Notes under the pieces: generated by a model
The model's input: the letters and a program-made list of their open reading frames with translations, nothing else
Told to the model about the DNA's origin: nothing
The model's database searches: none
Position numbers and translations under genes: made by a program
In this document: positions 34,088 to 45,736 of the stretch, piece after piece
Numbering within the stretch: position 1 is the stretch's first letter
Layout of the letters: every line of letters begins with the position of its first letter
NCBI RefSeq assembly: GCF_000003815.2
Contig: NC_049995.1
Span: forward strand, 3,607,896 to 3,671,895
Direction of reading: 5' to 3'
DNA from: Branchiostoma floridae
Taxonomy: Eukaryota; Chordata; Leptocardii; Amphioxiformes; Branchiostomatidae
DNA: 64,000 nt

Positions 34088-37000
34088 AGACATGCAGCAT
34101 GCAAAATACATTATATGCCTTTAGACACTTCATAAACTATGTATTGATTTCTCTACTTACCAATGTAGAGAGGTGCGCTCTCCTTCCTCACGTGATCATC
34201 TATAAACGTGGTACCCAGCGGCATGAGAGGGGTGCCGCTGATTCCGTAGATAAACTGTGAAGAAACGACCAAGCATGAGGGTAAGAACTATGGAAGTTGT
34301 CGGAAACACCACTGTAACGTTACCCCATTATAAGCTTAATTTCTATCCACAATAGAAGTTCAGTAGGATTAAGTACATTGTACTTTTGGACGTCATTCTA
34401 TAAACTGAAATGCCATTGACATGAAATTCAACAACATATTAATTGACATTTGTATCAATCAGTCACTCGCAGGCATCATAGCCTGATGCATAGAGGCTAC
34501 AGACACATTGACAGTTCATGTCAGGTTGATCTATTCTGGGCATACTCCCTCCATTTGGTTCGAGACCCCAGCTCTTTGGGATATAACGTTAATGCGTCAG
34601 AAATGTGTCAAGTGTCGCTTAGTTGAAAGTATGATAACACTAGTAGCGTTATATTTTTATGATTCCATATTAACAGAATATTTTAGACAGAAGACATGAG
34701 TAATGTTACTAATGATCATTACTAGGGCTGGGTACCGGTACAGAAAATTCAGGTCCAGGTCCGGTTCAGGTCCAAAGGATCAGGTCCAGGTCCGGACCTG
34801 AACCTGGACCTGATTCAGTATGACTCATACCAATGGTCCATTTCACTAACAAGAAATCTGTTTGGTGGGGTATTAGACTTACACTGGCGTTTTAAAACAC
34901 TACAACGCTAACTGCACCTGTGCGATTGACTGTAAACCTTGGTAGAAATTACTATAAACTCTACTCTACTTCCCTCTTGTCATTTTCTTCCAACTGCAAG
35001 CGCCAAAACGTGTGAATACCTGATAAAATGATATATTAATTTTCTAATCGGTCCAACATCCGGTCTACCTAATTTTTTCAGGTCCGGTTATTGCTGCTGG
35101 ACCGGTCCAATAAGAAAAACCGGTTTTGTACCGGTACGCTGTACCGATACCCAGCCCTAATCATTACAATATTTCAGGCGGCTTAGCAATATAAAACGAG
35201 CCAAGTAGGACAACACTACACACAGTTGACCTTCCACGGGGTGTGCCTCCGCCGCCGTTTTGTTTCATCTGACATGTAAATTGCGCATTCGTCATACATG
35301 TCATTCCTGTAGAATTGGATGAAAGCTATTGAGAATATGAGAGGGGGCATTATAAGAATATTTGGGATTCAGTATGATTTTATTACGTACCTGTCCGAAG
35401 ACCAGGAGAGCGAACCATCCTCCCTTGGCCGAGTTGGCTGCCGTACCTCCTGAACCGCACTGGGTGTCCGTTCTGTTCGCTAGGCACACATCCTATGGGA
35501 GATGGAACATATAGTCATGAACATGTGACATAGTCACGTTATGCACTGTAAGATCCCGGTTACATTCGCCAAACGGTCGTCGTGCGATTACAAACTGAGG
35601 GAATTCCTATGATAGTCGTGAACATGTCGTACAACATTTAAAAAATCTGTGATTTTGTTGCGGAAAAGGATCCGATGTACTAGTTTGTTGTCGACATGTC
35701 GGTGGTTGATTCTGTCGTAGACTGGTCGGGCATCAAAGTCTATTACATCAAATTCGTCCGACGGCATACGACGAATGTTACCACACCTTAAGTTAACCTA
35801 GTGCAGTTGAGCGTTTGGTTTCTTGAAGTACATTCGAACTATTCTGGAAACAATTATTGTTCAAGTTCTAAGAGCAAAGAAGAGCAAGGAATAGTGCCGA
35901 GGCCAATACTGTTACCATGTAATTAGATGAGATGCTTGCGCCATCCTACGATGAAAGGGGGTAAAACAAGCAGTCATGCATATGAAGAGCTAAGCAAGTA
36001 TTGTTTATTTCTAAAGCTACAGTGCAGATGCATGTGTTTTAATGTGTTATGTTACATATAGATATGCCACGTGGCTTATTGAGCAAGTGAAGAAATAGCA
36101 AAATTGAATGCGCGTTAGCAGTTTGCGTTGATGAACAAGATGATAATAGTGAAATTTATTCTCATGACAAACTGTTAGGGAATGAGAAATGAAATGGTCA
36201 GATTCTACAAGAGCTTAAGCTGAGGAAACAGAATAAGACATCATTAAAACTCAAGAAAGAAAGAGAAAGAAAGAAACAAAGGGAACGAAGGAATGAAAAA
36301 CAGTTAAAGAAACGGAAGAAAAGAAATGGAAAAAAAAGAAATTTCTTTCTGAGTTGAAGAAAAAATACGAGCGACCCACCTTGTTTTCCAGTGATGACAA
36401 GTCCGGTATGCTATCAGGGTCCACCTCGTACGCAGGCGCCACGAAATGCGGCAGTCCGGACAGGAAAGCCCCCAGCGCCAGGCCCAAGAGTCCAACACCT
36501 GGGTAGAACAGTGGGAAATATGCCATGTCAAAACTTTGAATATTATTTTTTTTCATTCTTGGTCGTTCAAAACTTAGGTAATATGAAGCCATCTGGACCG
36601 TATGACCTGATAAGTCCCCGGTTCACACTCGTTGTACGATCACCGTACGAACGCAAGTTTGGGGCAATCCGTACAGATCGTGCACATGTAGTTCAGAATT
36701 CACCTGTCTTGAGCTTCGTAAAGGCTGCAATATGTTCTAGTCAGTATGCCAGTAGTTCCGCCATAGCCTACTTGGAAATTCATTGTACTGCGGCCTGTGA
36801 CAAGTTCTAAGATCTCAATTATGTCTGAATGAAAAATCCAATGATAGCTTATTACCATCATGTATAAGTAAGAACAAAGGTTAGTAGTTTAAGTTTTAAT
36901 GTGTTTTTTTATTGATATCTTTTTGACAGAATGTCAATTTATAATGATCTTTAAATTTCTAAAGAAAGGAGATCGTGGTTTATTTACCGAGGATTTTTGG

Positions 37001-38529
37001 TCGGCTGTTGCCAGGCTTGCCGCCGTAGTACGTCACGAAAAGCACCGTGACCATACTGCCGATATCGGCGGCACTGGCCACGATACCCAGGTCCTTACTC
37101 TGCAGCTGGAACCTACCAGGGGAGAGTCATGATGTTGTTTTTGTTGTTGTTGTTTTTTTTTCAAACTTTATTCAGATAAACAAAAAAAAACACAATACAA
37201 GAAAACTTAAACAAGAACATACAAGTGCACATACACTGATAGGTATGTGGTAGTGATATTACAGAAACAGGTATAAGGGTTCCCACTTTTTGTTATGTTT
37301 ACTTATTTTGTTTTCAGCTGTTGCGATATTTTTTTCCATTTTATGTACATATGTACATATGAGAGTCATGATGTTTAGTAACGCTAACTCACCTTGATCC
37401 GTGGGGTAACCTATGTCCGTTATTTTTCGGATATCAAGTCGACGGATGGTGGCTTTGCAAACAAATTTGCATGAAAATGTTGCACCTTGAAACCACCGTT
37501 CATTGACTTGATATCCCTAAATACCCTTAGATGATTTACAAACGAATATAGGTTAGCCCACGGGAAAAGGTGAACTGGAAGTACCTTAACTAAAGAAAAG
37601 TTGTAATCTAAAGAATGATGTAAAAGGGGGATATTTTAGTCGATAAAAACTTGCAGTATATAAAAGGAACGTAAGGTGGATCTAGAAAAACAGACAAAAA
37701 TCTAGGCGGAAGGATATGTGATCTGACCTTTTCTCCAGGGTAGTGAGGACACCGTTGAGGTATCCTGCCGCGAGAATGATGTTCATCAAAATGGCGAGAC
37801 ACCAGCACAGCACGAACAGCTTCGGGTTCGCTAGCCAGGCTGCCCATCTAAAAATAAAGATTAATCATTAAATGATCGATAGATTGATTTATTGGTTGAT
37901 TTCCTCTTTTCTGAATGGAGGGGAAAAGGTTGCAAAGTTTGGAGATGAAAGCTAGGAAAGGGTGAGAGGGGAGAGCTAGGGAGAAAATAAGGATGAAGGA
38001 CGGTGATGGAAGAAAGAACGAAAGGCAGGAAGGAATGACATCAGGAAGGAAGGAAGGAAGGAAGGAAGACGGATAGAAGGAGACTTGCAAGAATTGGAGA
38101 AGGTAGGAAGGAAGGTAAGGAGGTTGGAAGGAAGGAGGAAGTAAGGAGGAGAAGAAGATGGTAGGGTGAGAGGAAGAAAGAACGGAAGGAAGAAAGGTGA
38201 GAGGGAAGCAAGGAAGCGAGTAAGAAAGAAAGTAAGAAAGCAATGAAGGAATGAGGAAAGAAAGAATGAGCTGACAGGTAGCCTGCCAAAACTAGTTTTA
38301 ATCGTACAAAGTAGGAACTAATATCAAATATACCAACAAATTGGAAACGTTTTATTTCTTGTCGAAAATGAGCCCCTTACTTGGGCTTACAGCAGAGTAC
38401 CCCACACCGCACGTCTTCTTCCTTCTCATGGGAGTCTGCCATGATGGTACCGTTCAACTCTCGCGCAGCCTCAGTGAACGCCTTGTCATCGTTGTCATGG
38501 CGACGGGAGGAGGCGCGGCCGTTCTCCAT
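25759..38529 (-). CDS. Gene B: OATP/SLCO-family organic anion transporter with alternative loop-5 exon
   Basis: Tandem paralogue of gene A, same inferred role. Exons (minus): 38529-38381, 37847-37728, 37112-36988, 36498-36380, 35492-35391, 34254-34161, 32280-32062, 31343-31206, 30654-30493, 30053-29855, 29326-29131, then 12a (28654-28293) or 12b (27565-27144), 26518-26454, 26180-25759. All junctions are GT/AG and in phase. Length is about 843 residues with 12b or 823 with 12a. The start ATG follows an in-frame TGA in an exon whose acceptor (ctctaaacag) is near 38606, implying an upstream non-coding exon. Marks: DVRCGVLCC at the N-terminus, WVGAWW in exon 7, Kazal-like CNCNLDKYSPVCG in exon 11. 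The last exon fuses gene A exons 14 and 15 and has a His-rich stretch (HDHHHHHPHH) in the cytosolic tail. Confidence 0.93.
26650..26700 (-). pseudogene. Possible decayed copy of gene B exon 13
   Basis: The frame reads KPIGMAVKAVTMNTF against KSFGMGVQSVIMKLL in real exon 13 (26518-26454), about 64% identity over 45 bases by eye. It lies between exon 12b and exon 13, next to an inverted-repeat element (about 26697-26795). The acceptor/donor context is poor. It may be a remnant of a larger duplication that also produced 12a/12b, or chance similarity. Confidence 0.35.
26697..26795. mobile_element. Foldback element, ~37-bp arms
   Basis: caagcagatctatgagtggg...cagtatccatccg is mirrored by cggatggatactgtctcccc...agatctacttg around a short loop. 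The style is like the 9057-9215 family. Confidence 0.65.
27144..27565 (-). CDS. Gene B exon 12b (loop 5 and membrane segment 10)
   Basis: 422 nt, phase 0 in and phase 2 out. Acceptor tttccttttag, donor gtaaacag. It begins NFSRCGCLADLPPEVL, closely matching gene A exon 12. It continues with a P/G/M/N-rich linker (PPIPGMGPRMPENGPPGF) and ends in CRTDCNKWGAF plus a hydrophobic segment finishing FGFIPVIISILR. The resemblance to gene A marks this as the ancestral-type copy. Confidence 0.9.
28293..28654 (-). CDS. Gene B exon 12a, alternative version of exon 12
   Basis: 362 nt, phase 0 in and phase 2 out, identical phases to 12b. Acceptor cattatgcag, donor gtaaagc. It begins NFSGCACMASSLPL, lacks the PPEVL helix and the Pro/Gly linker, and ends in CENQCPDKIIEG plus a hydrophobic segment finishing FGFIPVIVCCLR. 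The frame is open throughout. Including both 12a and 12b would shift the frame (784 nt), so a transcript should use one or the other. It would swap the sequence of extracellular loop 5. Confidence 0.82.
30180..30445. repeat. Simple repeats (gt)n, (ga)n, (gagt)n
   Basis: Low-complexity tract in gene B intron 9: (gt)n at about 30216-30236, then gagaga, then gagtgagtgagt. It produces an artificial Ser/Leu/His/Thr-rich ORF on the minus strand running on from exon 9. Confidence 0.9.
31710..31890. repeat. 38-bp minisatellite, ~5 units
   Basis: tacagtcgcttct recurs every 38 bp from 31721, with alternating tctagctctg / tctcgctctg between units. Intronic (between exons 7 and 8 of gene B). Not a CRISPR: there are no distinct spacers and the units are contiguous. 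Confidence 0.9.
32316..32394 (-). repeat. Truncated tandem copy of gene B exon 7 (decoy acceptor)
   Basis: The first ~78 bases of exon 7 with the acceptor are repeated 113 bp upstream (exon-equivalent start 32393). The copy ends after the VKFYV codons, where the exon would continue DMDKG, and no matching donor follows. Flanking intron bases (agttgac.aaaa..tca) are duplicated too. Confidence 0.85.
34021..34084. repeat. (ac)n microsatellite
   Basis: Dinucleotide tract in gene B intron 6. It creates Thr/His or Cys/Val ORFs on either strand that are not genes. Confidence 0.95.
34723..35159. mobile_element. hAT-type miniature element, copy 2 (437 bp)
   Basis: Same family and orientation as 23124-23550. 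It is flanked by the 8-bp duplication ATCATTAC (34715-34722, 35160-35167). It lies in the intron between exons 5 and 6 of gene B. Confidence 0.85.
37855..38285. repeat. Purine-rich (ggaa)n-like tract
   Basis: Degenerate aaggaagg / aggaagga repeats in gene B intron 1. The Ser/Leu/Phe/Pro ORFs on the minus strand are products of the low complexity. Confidence 0.85.
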
Positions 38530-38606
38530 CTTGGATTGAGACGCCGCTGTCGTCTGCGGTGAAGTTTTCGTCACTTGTGTTGGTCAGGTGTGACGACAGC
38601 TCTGTT

Positions 38607-41600
38607 TAGAGAAGAGGGAAAATAAAGTCAGTTTTTTTTTCTGTGGACTTTTGGCTTAGCCTCCTTATTCACCACGGGCCCTTTCCATGTGGTAAGCAAA
38701 CGAAAAGGGTGCGGTCTTAAGAACCTAAATTGCGGAGGATGGTACCCAGGCTACAGGCACTTGGCTATAAAAAAACATCTTGTTGCTGTCCCTCCCTTTC
38801 AGCTACAAAAGACAGCATACCAATGTCAGCAAGTATTAGTCAGTGAAAATGAGGCATATATCAAATATGCCCAAATTCACTCTTCATTGGATAAATTTTC
38901 CTTTTTAAGCTTTCGCATAAAATTATTTTGTCACTAAGTTTGCCATCTGCCCCGTCTTGGTTTATTGCAAGGTGTAGTACATACACATTTGACCCTCAAC
39001 CAAATACGGATCATTGCATTTGAGCACTATGGGGTCAGTCACGTCATTAGATTGACAGATCTGCAGACGATAACTTGGATATAGGTCATCAGGTGTTTCT
39101 ACCGTTGACTCAANNNNNNNNNNNNNNNNNNNNNNNNNNNNNNNNNNNNNNNNNNNNNNNNNNNNNNNNNNNNNNNNNNNNNNNNNNNNNNNNNNNNNNN
39201 NNNNNNNNNNNNNCTTAAAAGCTGACTACTTTTGATAGAGTTCGAATTTCTTCTAAAATGGCAAGTATTGACCATGTTTAGGAAAAAATGGCATTACGTT
39301 TAGTAACATACAGTTGACATGAATGGGTATAAGTCAGACGAATATCTTTCTACCTCTCCCCACCCTTACACGCACATTTCTGTGGATGGGGAAAAAGTCA
39401 GTCAAGCGCTTAATTCTAGCCCCTATCATCACCAGTATGCATTGTTTCAACAAGCATAGCTCTCAAAATTTGTAAAATACAAACAAGACGACACATGTGG
39501 CCATTGCAAATCTTCCAGCGAAGCTATGGTAGTAATAGGAGCTGTGAGTGATACGTGTCGTCTAAATCACCGTGGGAAGTTAATCCTGACAACAAGCAAC
39601 CATGGGGGCCTTGGTTCTGTCAGATAGTTGCGAGTTGCAAAATCAGTCACTTTCAAATATCTGTCCCATGATGTAACAGCTATTGGAAGCCACATAACAA
39701 TTTTGCAGATATACCGCTGGTTAGAGTAAATACCGAACGACTTGTTAACCCTAAGACTAAACCAAGCGCCATCTAAACTTTACAAAGAGGTGTCACAGAA
39801 AGGGGTTTATGATGCAACACCCGGAACAAGCTAAACGTTAACAGTTGAAACGACGAATCAGCAATAAAATCAGCACTACATCACCAACAACGGAGAGTTT
39901 TACCTTTGTTTCTTTGCTGGACCTCTCCCACATGCACCTTTCGAACATTAAAAAATAGAAAGTTTGATTCTTGCGCCAGAGCTAGGCTATGTTTACCCTG
40001 TACATAGAAGGAACGCGATAAGTAAAGAACTTTGTACCTTGCACCTGGATTCCTTTGTACTCGTTTATTGCCTGTCATATACCAAACATCAGCAACTAAG
40101 TCGAAGTCTTGATCGGGTTTTAAGTTGCTGTGATGCAATTATTCGAGGCCAGGCCCAGGGTACAACCTAATTTTCTGAATCACGGTGTGTTTTTTTTTGG
40201 GGGGCGTGGGGGGGAGAGGTACCAAATTTTCTGAACTTCCCCAACCAAAAACACACCCATGTTTAAAAAAAGTATTGACTGCGTCACAAAGATTGGGGAT
40301 CACTTGTAAAAACCCCCTTCCAATTGGGTAAAACAGTACCGGATTTACATTATGTGTCAAACGACCNNNNNNNNNNNNNNNNNNNNNNNNNNNNNNNNNN
40401 NNNNNNNNNNNNNNNNNNNNNNNNNNNNNNNNNNNNNNNNNNNNNNNNNNNNNNNNNNNNNNNNNNNNNNNNNNNNNNNNNNNNNNNNNNNNNNNNNNNN
40501 NNNNNNNNNNNNNNNNNNNNNNNNNNNNNNNNNNNNNNNNNNNNNNNNNNNNNNNNNNNNNNNNNNNNNNNNNNNNNNNNNNNNNNNNNNNNNNNNNNNN
40601 NNNNNNNNNNNNNNNNNNNNNNNNNNNNNNNNNNNNNNNNNNNNNNNNNNNNNNNNNNNNNNNNNAGGCAAAAATCGATCGGACGACGAGTCTGCGAGCT
40701 CTAAAATACGAGGAGGCATGACCCAGCCGCCGACGAAGAAATGGCAGAGTTCCCCCCTCCCCGTCAGGGTCAGGCCTCCTGGGAACCCAGAGCTGGCAGA
40801 CTCGTCGTCCGATCGATTTTTGCCTAATGTGAGGGGGGTATTCGGACTGAGACCCTTTCCAATAGCGTGCATGTTGAATGAGCTATACCGTGACGTCCTG
40901 ATTTCGACTCACGACCACCTGGTTCAAAGACAGAGGCACTGACCACTGGAGCACACAAGCTACAAACTATATAGCTACTTACCTTCATTGTGTTTCGAGC
41001 ATCCATACAAAAGTGGCAAATAAAAACGCCAAGTGAAGTGTAGCAAGGTTTCCAAACATAAATCTTAACCACCACTCGAGTGTTGAATGCTACACATGTT
41101 ATGCTTTGACATCAAGGAACATCTGCTAGCAACATCAAGACAAGAAACAAAACCGACAAGTTCTAAGACGTTACAGATTGTGAAAACAGCTTGGAGAAGA
41201 TACCATAGTAGCCAAAGATACCACAACCATTCTTTAAGAACCTAGATAAGATACTGTTGAATAAATTAAAGACATTCAAAGACCGTTGAAACTTGTATGA
41301 GAATGTTTTGCTACTGTTGATTGCTTATAGAAAAAAACGGGATGTGGCAAAGAGAGAGAACCCACTTTAACAGTTTAAGAATGACAAAACAACTGGAAAC
41401 TTACTTGTTCTCTAGTCGGCAAAGTAAACACACATGGTTTGTTTGAAATACATCCCCATACACTGGCTGGAACGACTGAACTAAGGCCGACAGCGATATA
41501 AGATAACATGGCATTTCTTTGTATTCAAACTAAAAGGGAACCGTTCTCAGGCGACATTTAGGACTCATTTTTGTGGCACGTAAAAAGAAACGATCAGTTT

Positions 41601-44600
41601 TAACTGAAATCTTGGTCACAGTTGAGGTAATAAAACTTCTGTCTGACAATTCTAATCGTGTGACGTCATCTTCAAACGATATTTATGGAAGGGGTCAAAT
41701 TAGGACAATATTGACTTGATTCCCGCCTTTTTTCTGATCTATACAACAGATGACGATACTGGAACCTAAATGTACCGACACCATAAATCGGGTACTAGCA
41801 AAAGCGAACCGTTTCAGGATACCTTGGCATCTGTTTTATTTTCCTAAAAACCATGGTATGTCAAGAACTATAGGAAATACAAGAAAAGGTCAACGAACTG
41901 GAAAGCGAGCTCTGTACAAGATTTTTATAACTAACATTGCAATTTTTCTTCTGTGCTGGAGTCGCATTTTGTTTTAATTCTGTCAGCTTGCTAGTACCTC
42001 CTTGTCGCTTGGAAACTAATACAAGGTGACCAAGAAGCATTATAAATCATAGCAAAAACTTTTCCTTCACAAACGGGTAACCTTCTCATAATTTTTAGAT
42101 AGAGCTTTGTCCCTCAAGATACATGTGATAAAGAATAAGCTTAAGGTACAAACTAGAAATCCCGACAAATGCGCATGAAAAATCGTCAAAACGCAGCCGG
42201 AGCCAAACCTCTAGCCTCTACCAGGCTTCGTGGTTTGGTGGTCTAATTGTAGAAAATCCCTTCCCTACCTAACGACCATATTTTTCAGGACCAATATAGG
42301 AAACACAATATTATTTATCTAAGGCCTAAGTGCAACATGTCCGCTACCGAGACACTTGTTCAACTGCATGACCAGAACGCCTGATCGCAACACAGATAAG
42401 TTCTTCTACATGCAAAGTCAACTGCTGACTGGACTAGACAAGGGGCACCAAACAACATGCTGAGATAATGGGTCTGTATGTAAACACGTCTTAGGAATGT
42501 CTTGAAGAATTCTCAAGAAGTAACCCAAGACAAATCGTCAACCGCAAAAACGTAGTTTTTGTCTTACAGCTGAAATGGGACAATGCGACAAAATTCGGAA
42601 GCCGTTTTTTCCTAGAAACTTTGTTGGTCTTTTTAAGAACCAGAAAAAAACTCCCCCTCTTCAAAGCACACAAATTCAAAATTATGAAGATAATAGACTT
42701 GGGCTAAAACAAACAGGAAATTTTTAGCTTCTGGCGCCTTTTTCTCTCAGGAAGTAAAACAAAATCATACACTGAGTCATTTACAACCCCAATAATCATA
42801 TCAAGCATCACACCACACTTACGTCATATCCGTTTCCGGCTTACCTGTCTCTGTTGCATAAGTCTCGAGCTCATTGCATAAGTTGCGTAACTCCAGGGTC
42901 AATGAACTTTTACATGACCTAAACTAAGCAGTTAAACACAGTATCCAAAATCATAACTCCACTTCAATCAACGCTCTTATAACGTAACGTAATGTTTATA
43001 CTGAAATAAAAACTTTTATAACGGCATGCATGCCTTTTTATTAAAGTAAGACCTAATTCAACGTTGTATAATTCAACGTTGAGCAAAATAGGTTGAGTCG
43101 ACAAATTCTTCAAACATTACCGATAACTTTAAACCTACAAAACGCGTTATTTGGCGTCCTCAGTTCATAGCTTAGCGTTAATTTCATAATTTCATGTGTG
43201 ACATTATTTCCATCGTGAAGTCGAACAACAGATTTCCTAAATAAGATCAGATAAGCCGCAACAAACTGTCCGGTTGTGTAGGTATTCACTGCATACTTTT
43301 TCCAGACACCCCATAAATACAATGGAACAATTTGTCATCAAACATTTCCTGTAATTAAGCGTTAACATCCTTCCTGCATTTAACGTTTAAGCGTTACCAG
43401 GATACTAACATGCATAGAGTCTCTAAAACCTCGACAGTTGATCAATTTTTTCAAAGGAGGTCACTACAGATAAAGGGACGCGGTGGTAGAGTCGTAGTAA
43501 AGCGTGTCGGACTGTCACGCGACATTCTTCCTGTCGGACACCTTAGCCATTGAGATCAAAGGTTAACACACGGGCAGGTCGAGCTGACAGGTAAAGATTA
43601 CACCTGGACTGTACAGGTGTGATTTACGGTGGGAGGGGGGCGTGTTCAAAATCAGCCTCTTAACAACGTGTAAAGTAGGTAGCCTCCACCAGGTTACCTT
43701 TCTACGGGGGGATATAACGATTTAAGAATTTGGTGAAAATTGTCCAGGAGAGTCATTCCACGAACTTCTTGAAGGATGTGATTTACGGTGGGAGGGGGGC
43801 GTGTTCAAAGTCAGCCTCTTGTTTACAGCCTATAGAGTATGGGGGTGGGGGGTGATAGAGAATTCGGCAAAATTGACCAGCTGTATAAAAAAGAGAAGAA
43901 TTTGGCCAAGTAGGGACAAATAAGTTGCCATGGGATTTCAGTCTTTTGTAGTTTATCCGCCGGCCGGTCAGTTCACTCCTAGGCACTACTTTAGGCCAAA
44001 TGAACTCCTACTAGTATTTTGTTCCTAACTTGGCGAAAGTCCCCTATTACTATTATTCAGCCAGGTGGGAGCCTGGTAGAGACTGTACCTGAATTTTCTG
44101 TGCGGGTACCTACCCCTACTATAGACTAGGCTTGTGGGTTGCTTTTGTGTGGGTTTTTCTGGTCGATTTAAACATAAGTTCTGGAACAGTTTCTATATCC
44201 CCTAGGTCAAACCGTACTTCGTTTGTTGTTGTTTTTGTGTCAACAAAAAGCTCACATGGTTGTAGAATGGTAGCAGAAAAGATTTCTAAAAAGGTTTTGA
44301 TTTTTTTTGTCATCGATATCTTGCCATCGTTAACATAGATGTTCTGGATACATGTATAACTAATAATCATTTGTTAAACCACTCTGTCGCGCGTGGTAAC
44401 ACTTAGAAAATAACTTATTCCTAGCTGTTTAAAACTTTGAGGGACCTGCAGTACTGTTGATTTAGTCGAGCATCGTTGTAATCATGTTATCAAAGTCTAG
44501 GAAAACACATGAGAAACAACAATTCTGTATGGCGCAATCAGTTAACGGCTGTTTTATGACTGAATACAACACCTATGTGAGCTTCCTTTGAACCCCCTTG

Positions 44601-45736
44601 CTTGAAAAAAGGGAAGAAATGTATTCCCCCCGAAGTTGCGTGTGTATCAGAGCTCAGAACACCTTACAGGCAGAAGACTGGGATTAAAACCCGCAACCTG
44701 TTGAGCAAAATTTCTATCCGACAGATGTTTACACAAGACGCTTTAAACACGAGTGACCACGTACCAGTCTACGCGTACAATGAAAGTTTTCTTACTGGGT
44801 GACGAATTCTGAAGAAAAATGTCCCTTTAAGATTGGGAACACTTCCCGACTCAAATTTGTCATATATATAGAAAACCATTTTCCGACTCCCAAAACAAGG
44901 ACAACTTACGGTATGTACAGTACCATCCTAACATGACATCTCTGAGAAATTTGACAGCTATTTTCACATGTAGGTGCACGTGTACTACAAACAACACCTT
45001 ACAATTATTTTGAGAAATTATTTGTATCGTCAAAAAGCTCCTTGGTATCGTGAATTAAGTCGAACACAAGATTGCCCAAATAAGTCACAAAAGAGTGTCC
45101 GTTTGTATTGGTCTTCGCAGCATACTATGGGAGACACTCATTGAATTCACCTGAACATTTCAATGACATGGTTTTCAAAACCTGTCGTAATAACAAACAA
45201 TGTCGTAATAGCAAACAGTGCCCTGTCCTTGAGTCGACTGCACACCTTTCTAGTTGCATACAATCTAGCTCATAAACAACACCTAGGACTCGAACTCTTG
45301 ACCTCACGATCCAGGGACAATGTAGCTATGCAAAGTATAGGCGCCGTAAAGCTACCTAAACTTACACTTATAAAGTAATACTGATACATATATTCGTATA
45401 ACAATGACAAAAATGGACCACGTGTTTGTCGTTGGTCATCGTACGGTTTGATTGAGTTTTCAAGCAGACTGTGACCAAGGAGCTTTTCGTGACAGAACCA
45501 ACCACAGACAAGGATCTAAGCCAGCATTTTTCGTAACAAGACAGCTAAGATTAGCGGACACAGACACGACTAACTCAAGAATGCCCCAAGACTGCGATCG
45601 TGCGACGATCGCCCGACGTTTTTAAGAGAATTTTTCGTCTTCCGCCGAAGTTTTAGTAAATGAGTAACGTCGCGGCCATGACACTTCCGTGACTTTTCCA
45701 AACAACTTTGACAGCGATATTCTAAATCACCACTGT
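38607..45736. other. Gene B upstream region with two assembly gaps
   Basis: No protein gene is supported. N runs occupy 39114-39213 (100 bases) and 40367-40665 (299 bases). Several good minus-strand donors could end non-coding 5' exons of gene B, for example GTAAGTAGC just below 40983 and GTAAGCC near 42846, but I cannot choose between them. A ~160-bp tandem duplication (gtgatttacggtgggagggg) lies at about 43619-43860. Confidence 0.5.
40666..40828. mobile_element. Inverted-repeat element at gap edge
   Basis: aggcaaaaatcgatcggacg at the left is mirrored by cgtccgatcgatttttgcct at the right, with arms of ~37 bp. It starts exactly at the right edge of the 299-base N run, so the hairpin may have contributed to the gap. 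Confidence 0.7.

Noticed and set aside
33767-34135. ORFs containing long Thr-His or Cys-Val runs
   Set aside because: These are translations of an (ac)n microsatellite in an intron.
37848-38289. Ser/Leu/Phe/Pro-rich minus-strand ORFs
   Set aside because: Low-complexity (ggaa)n tract in gene B intron 1; the real splice sites exclude it.
40324-40942. ORFs of 126-196 residues spanning the second N gap
   Set aside because: Most of their length is N; the readable ends are parts of an inverted-repeat element.
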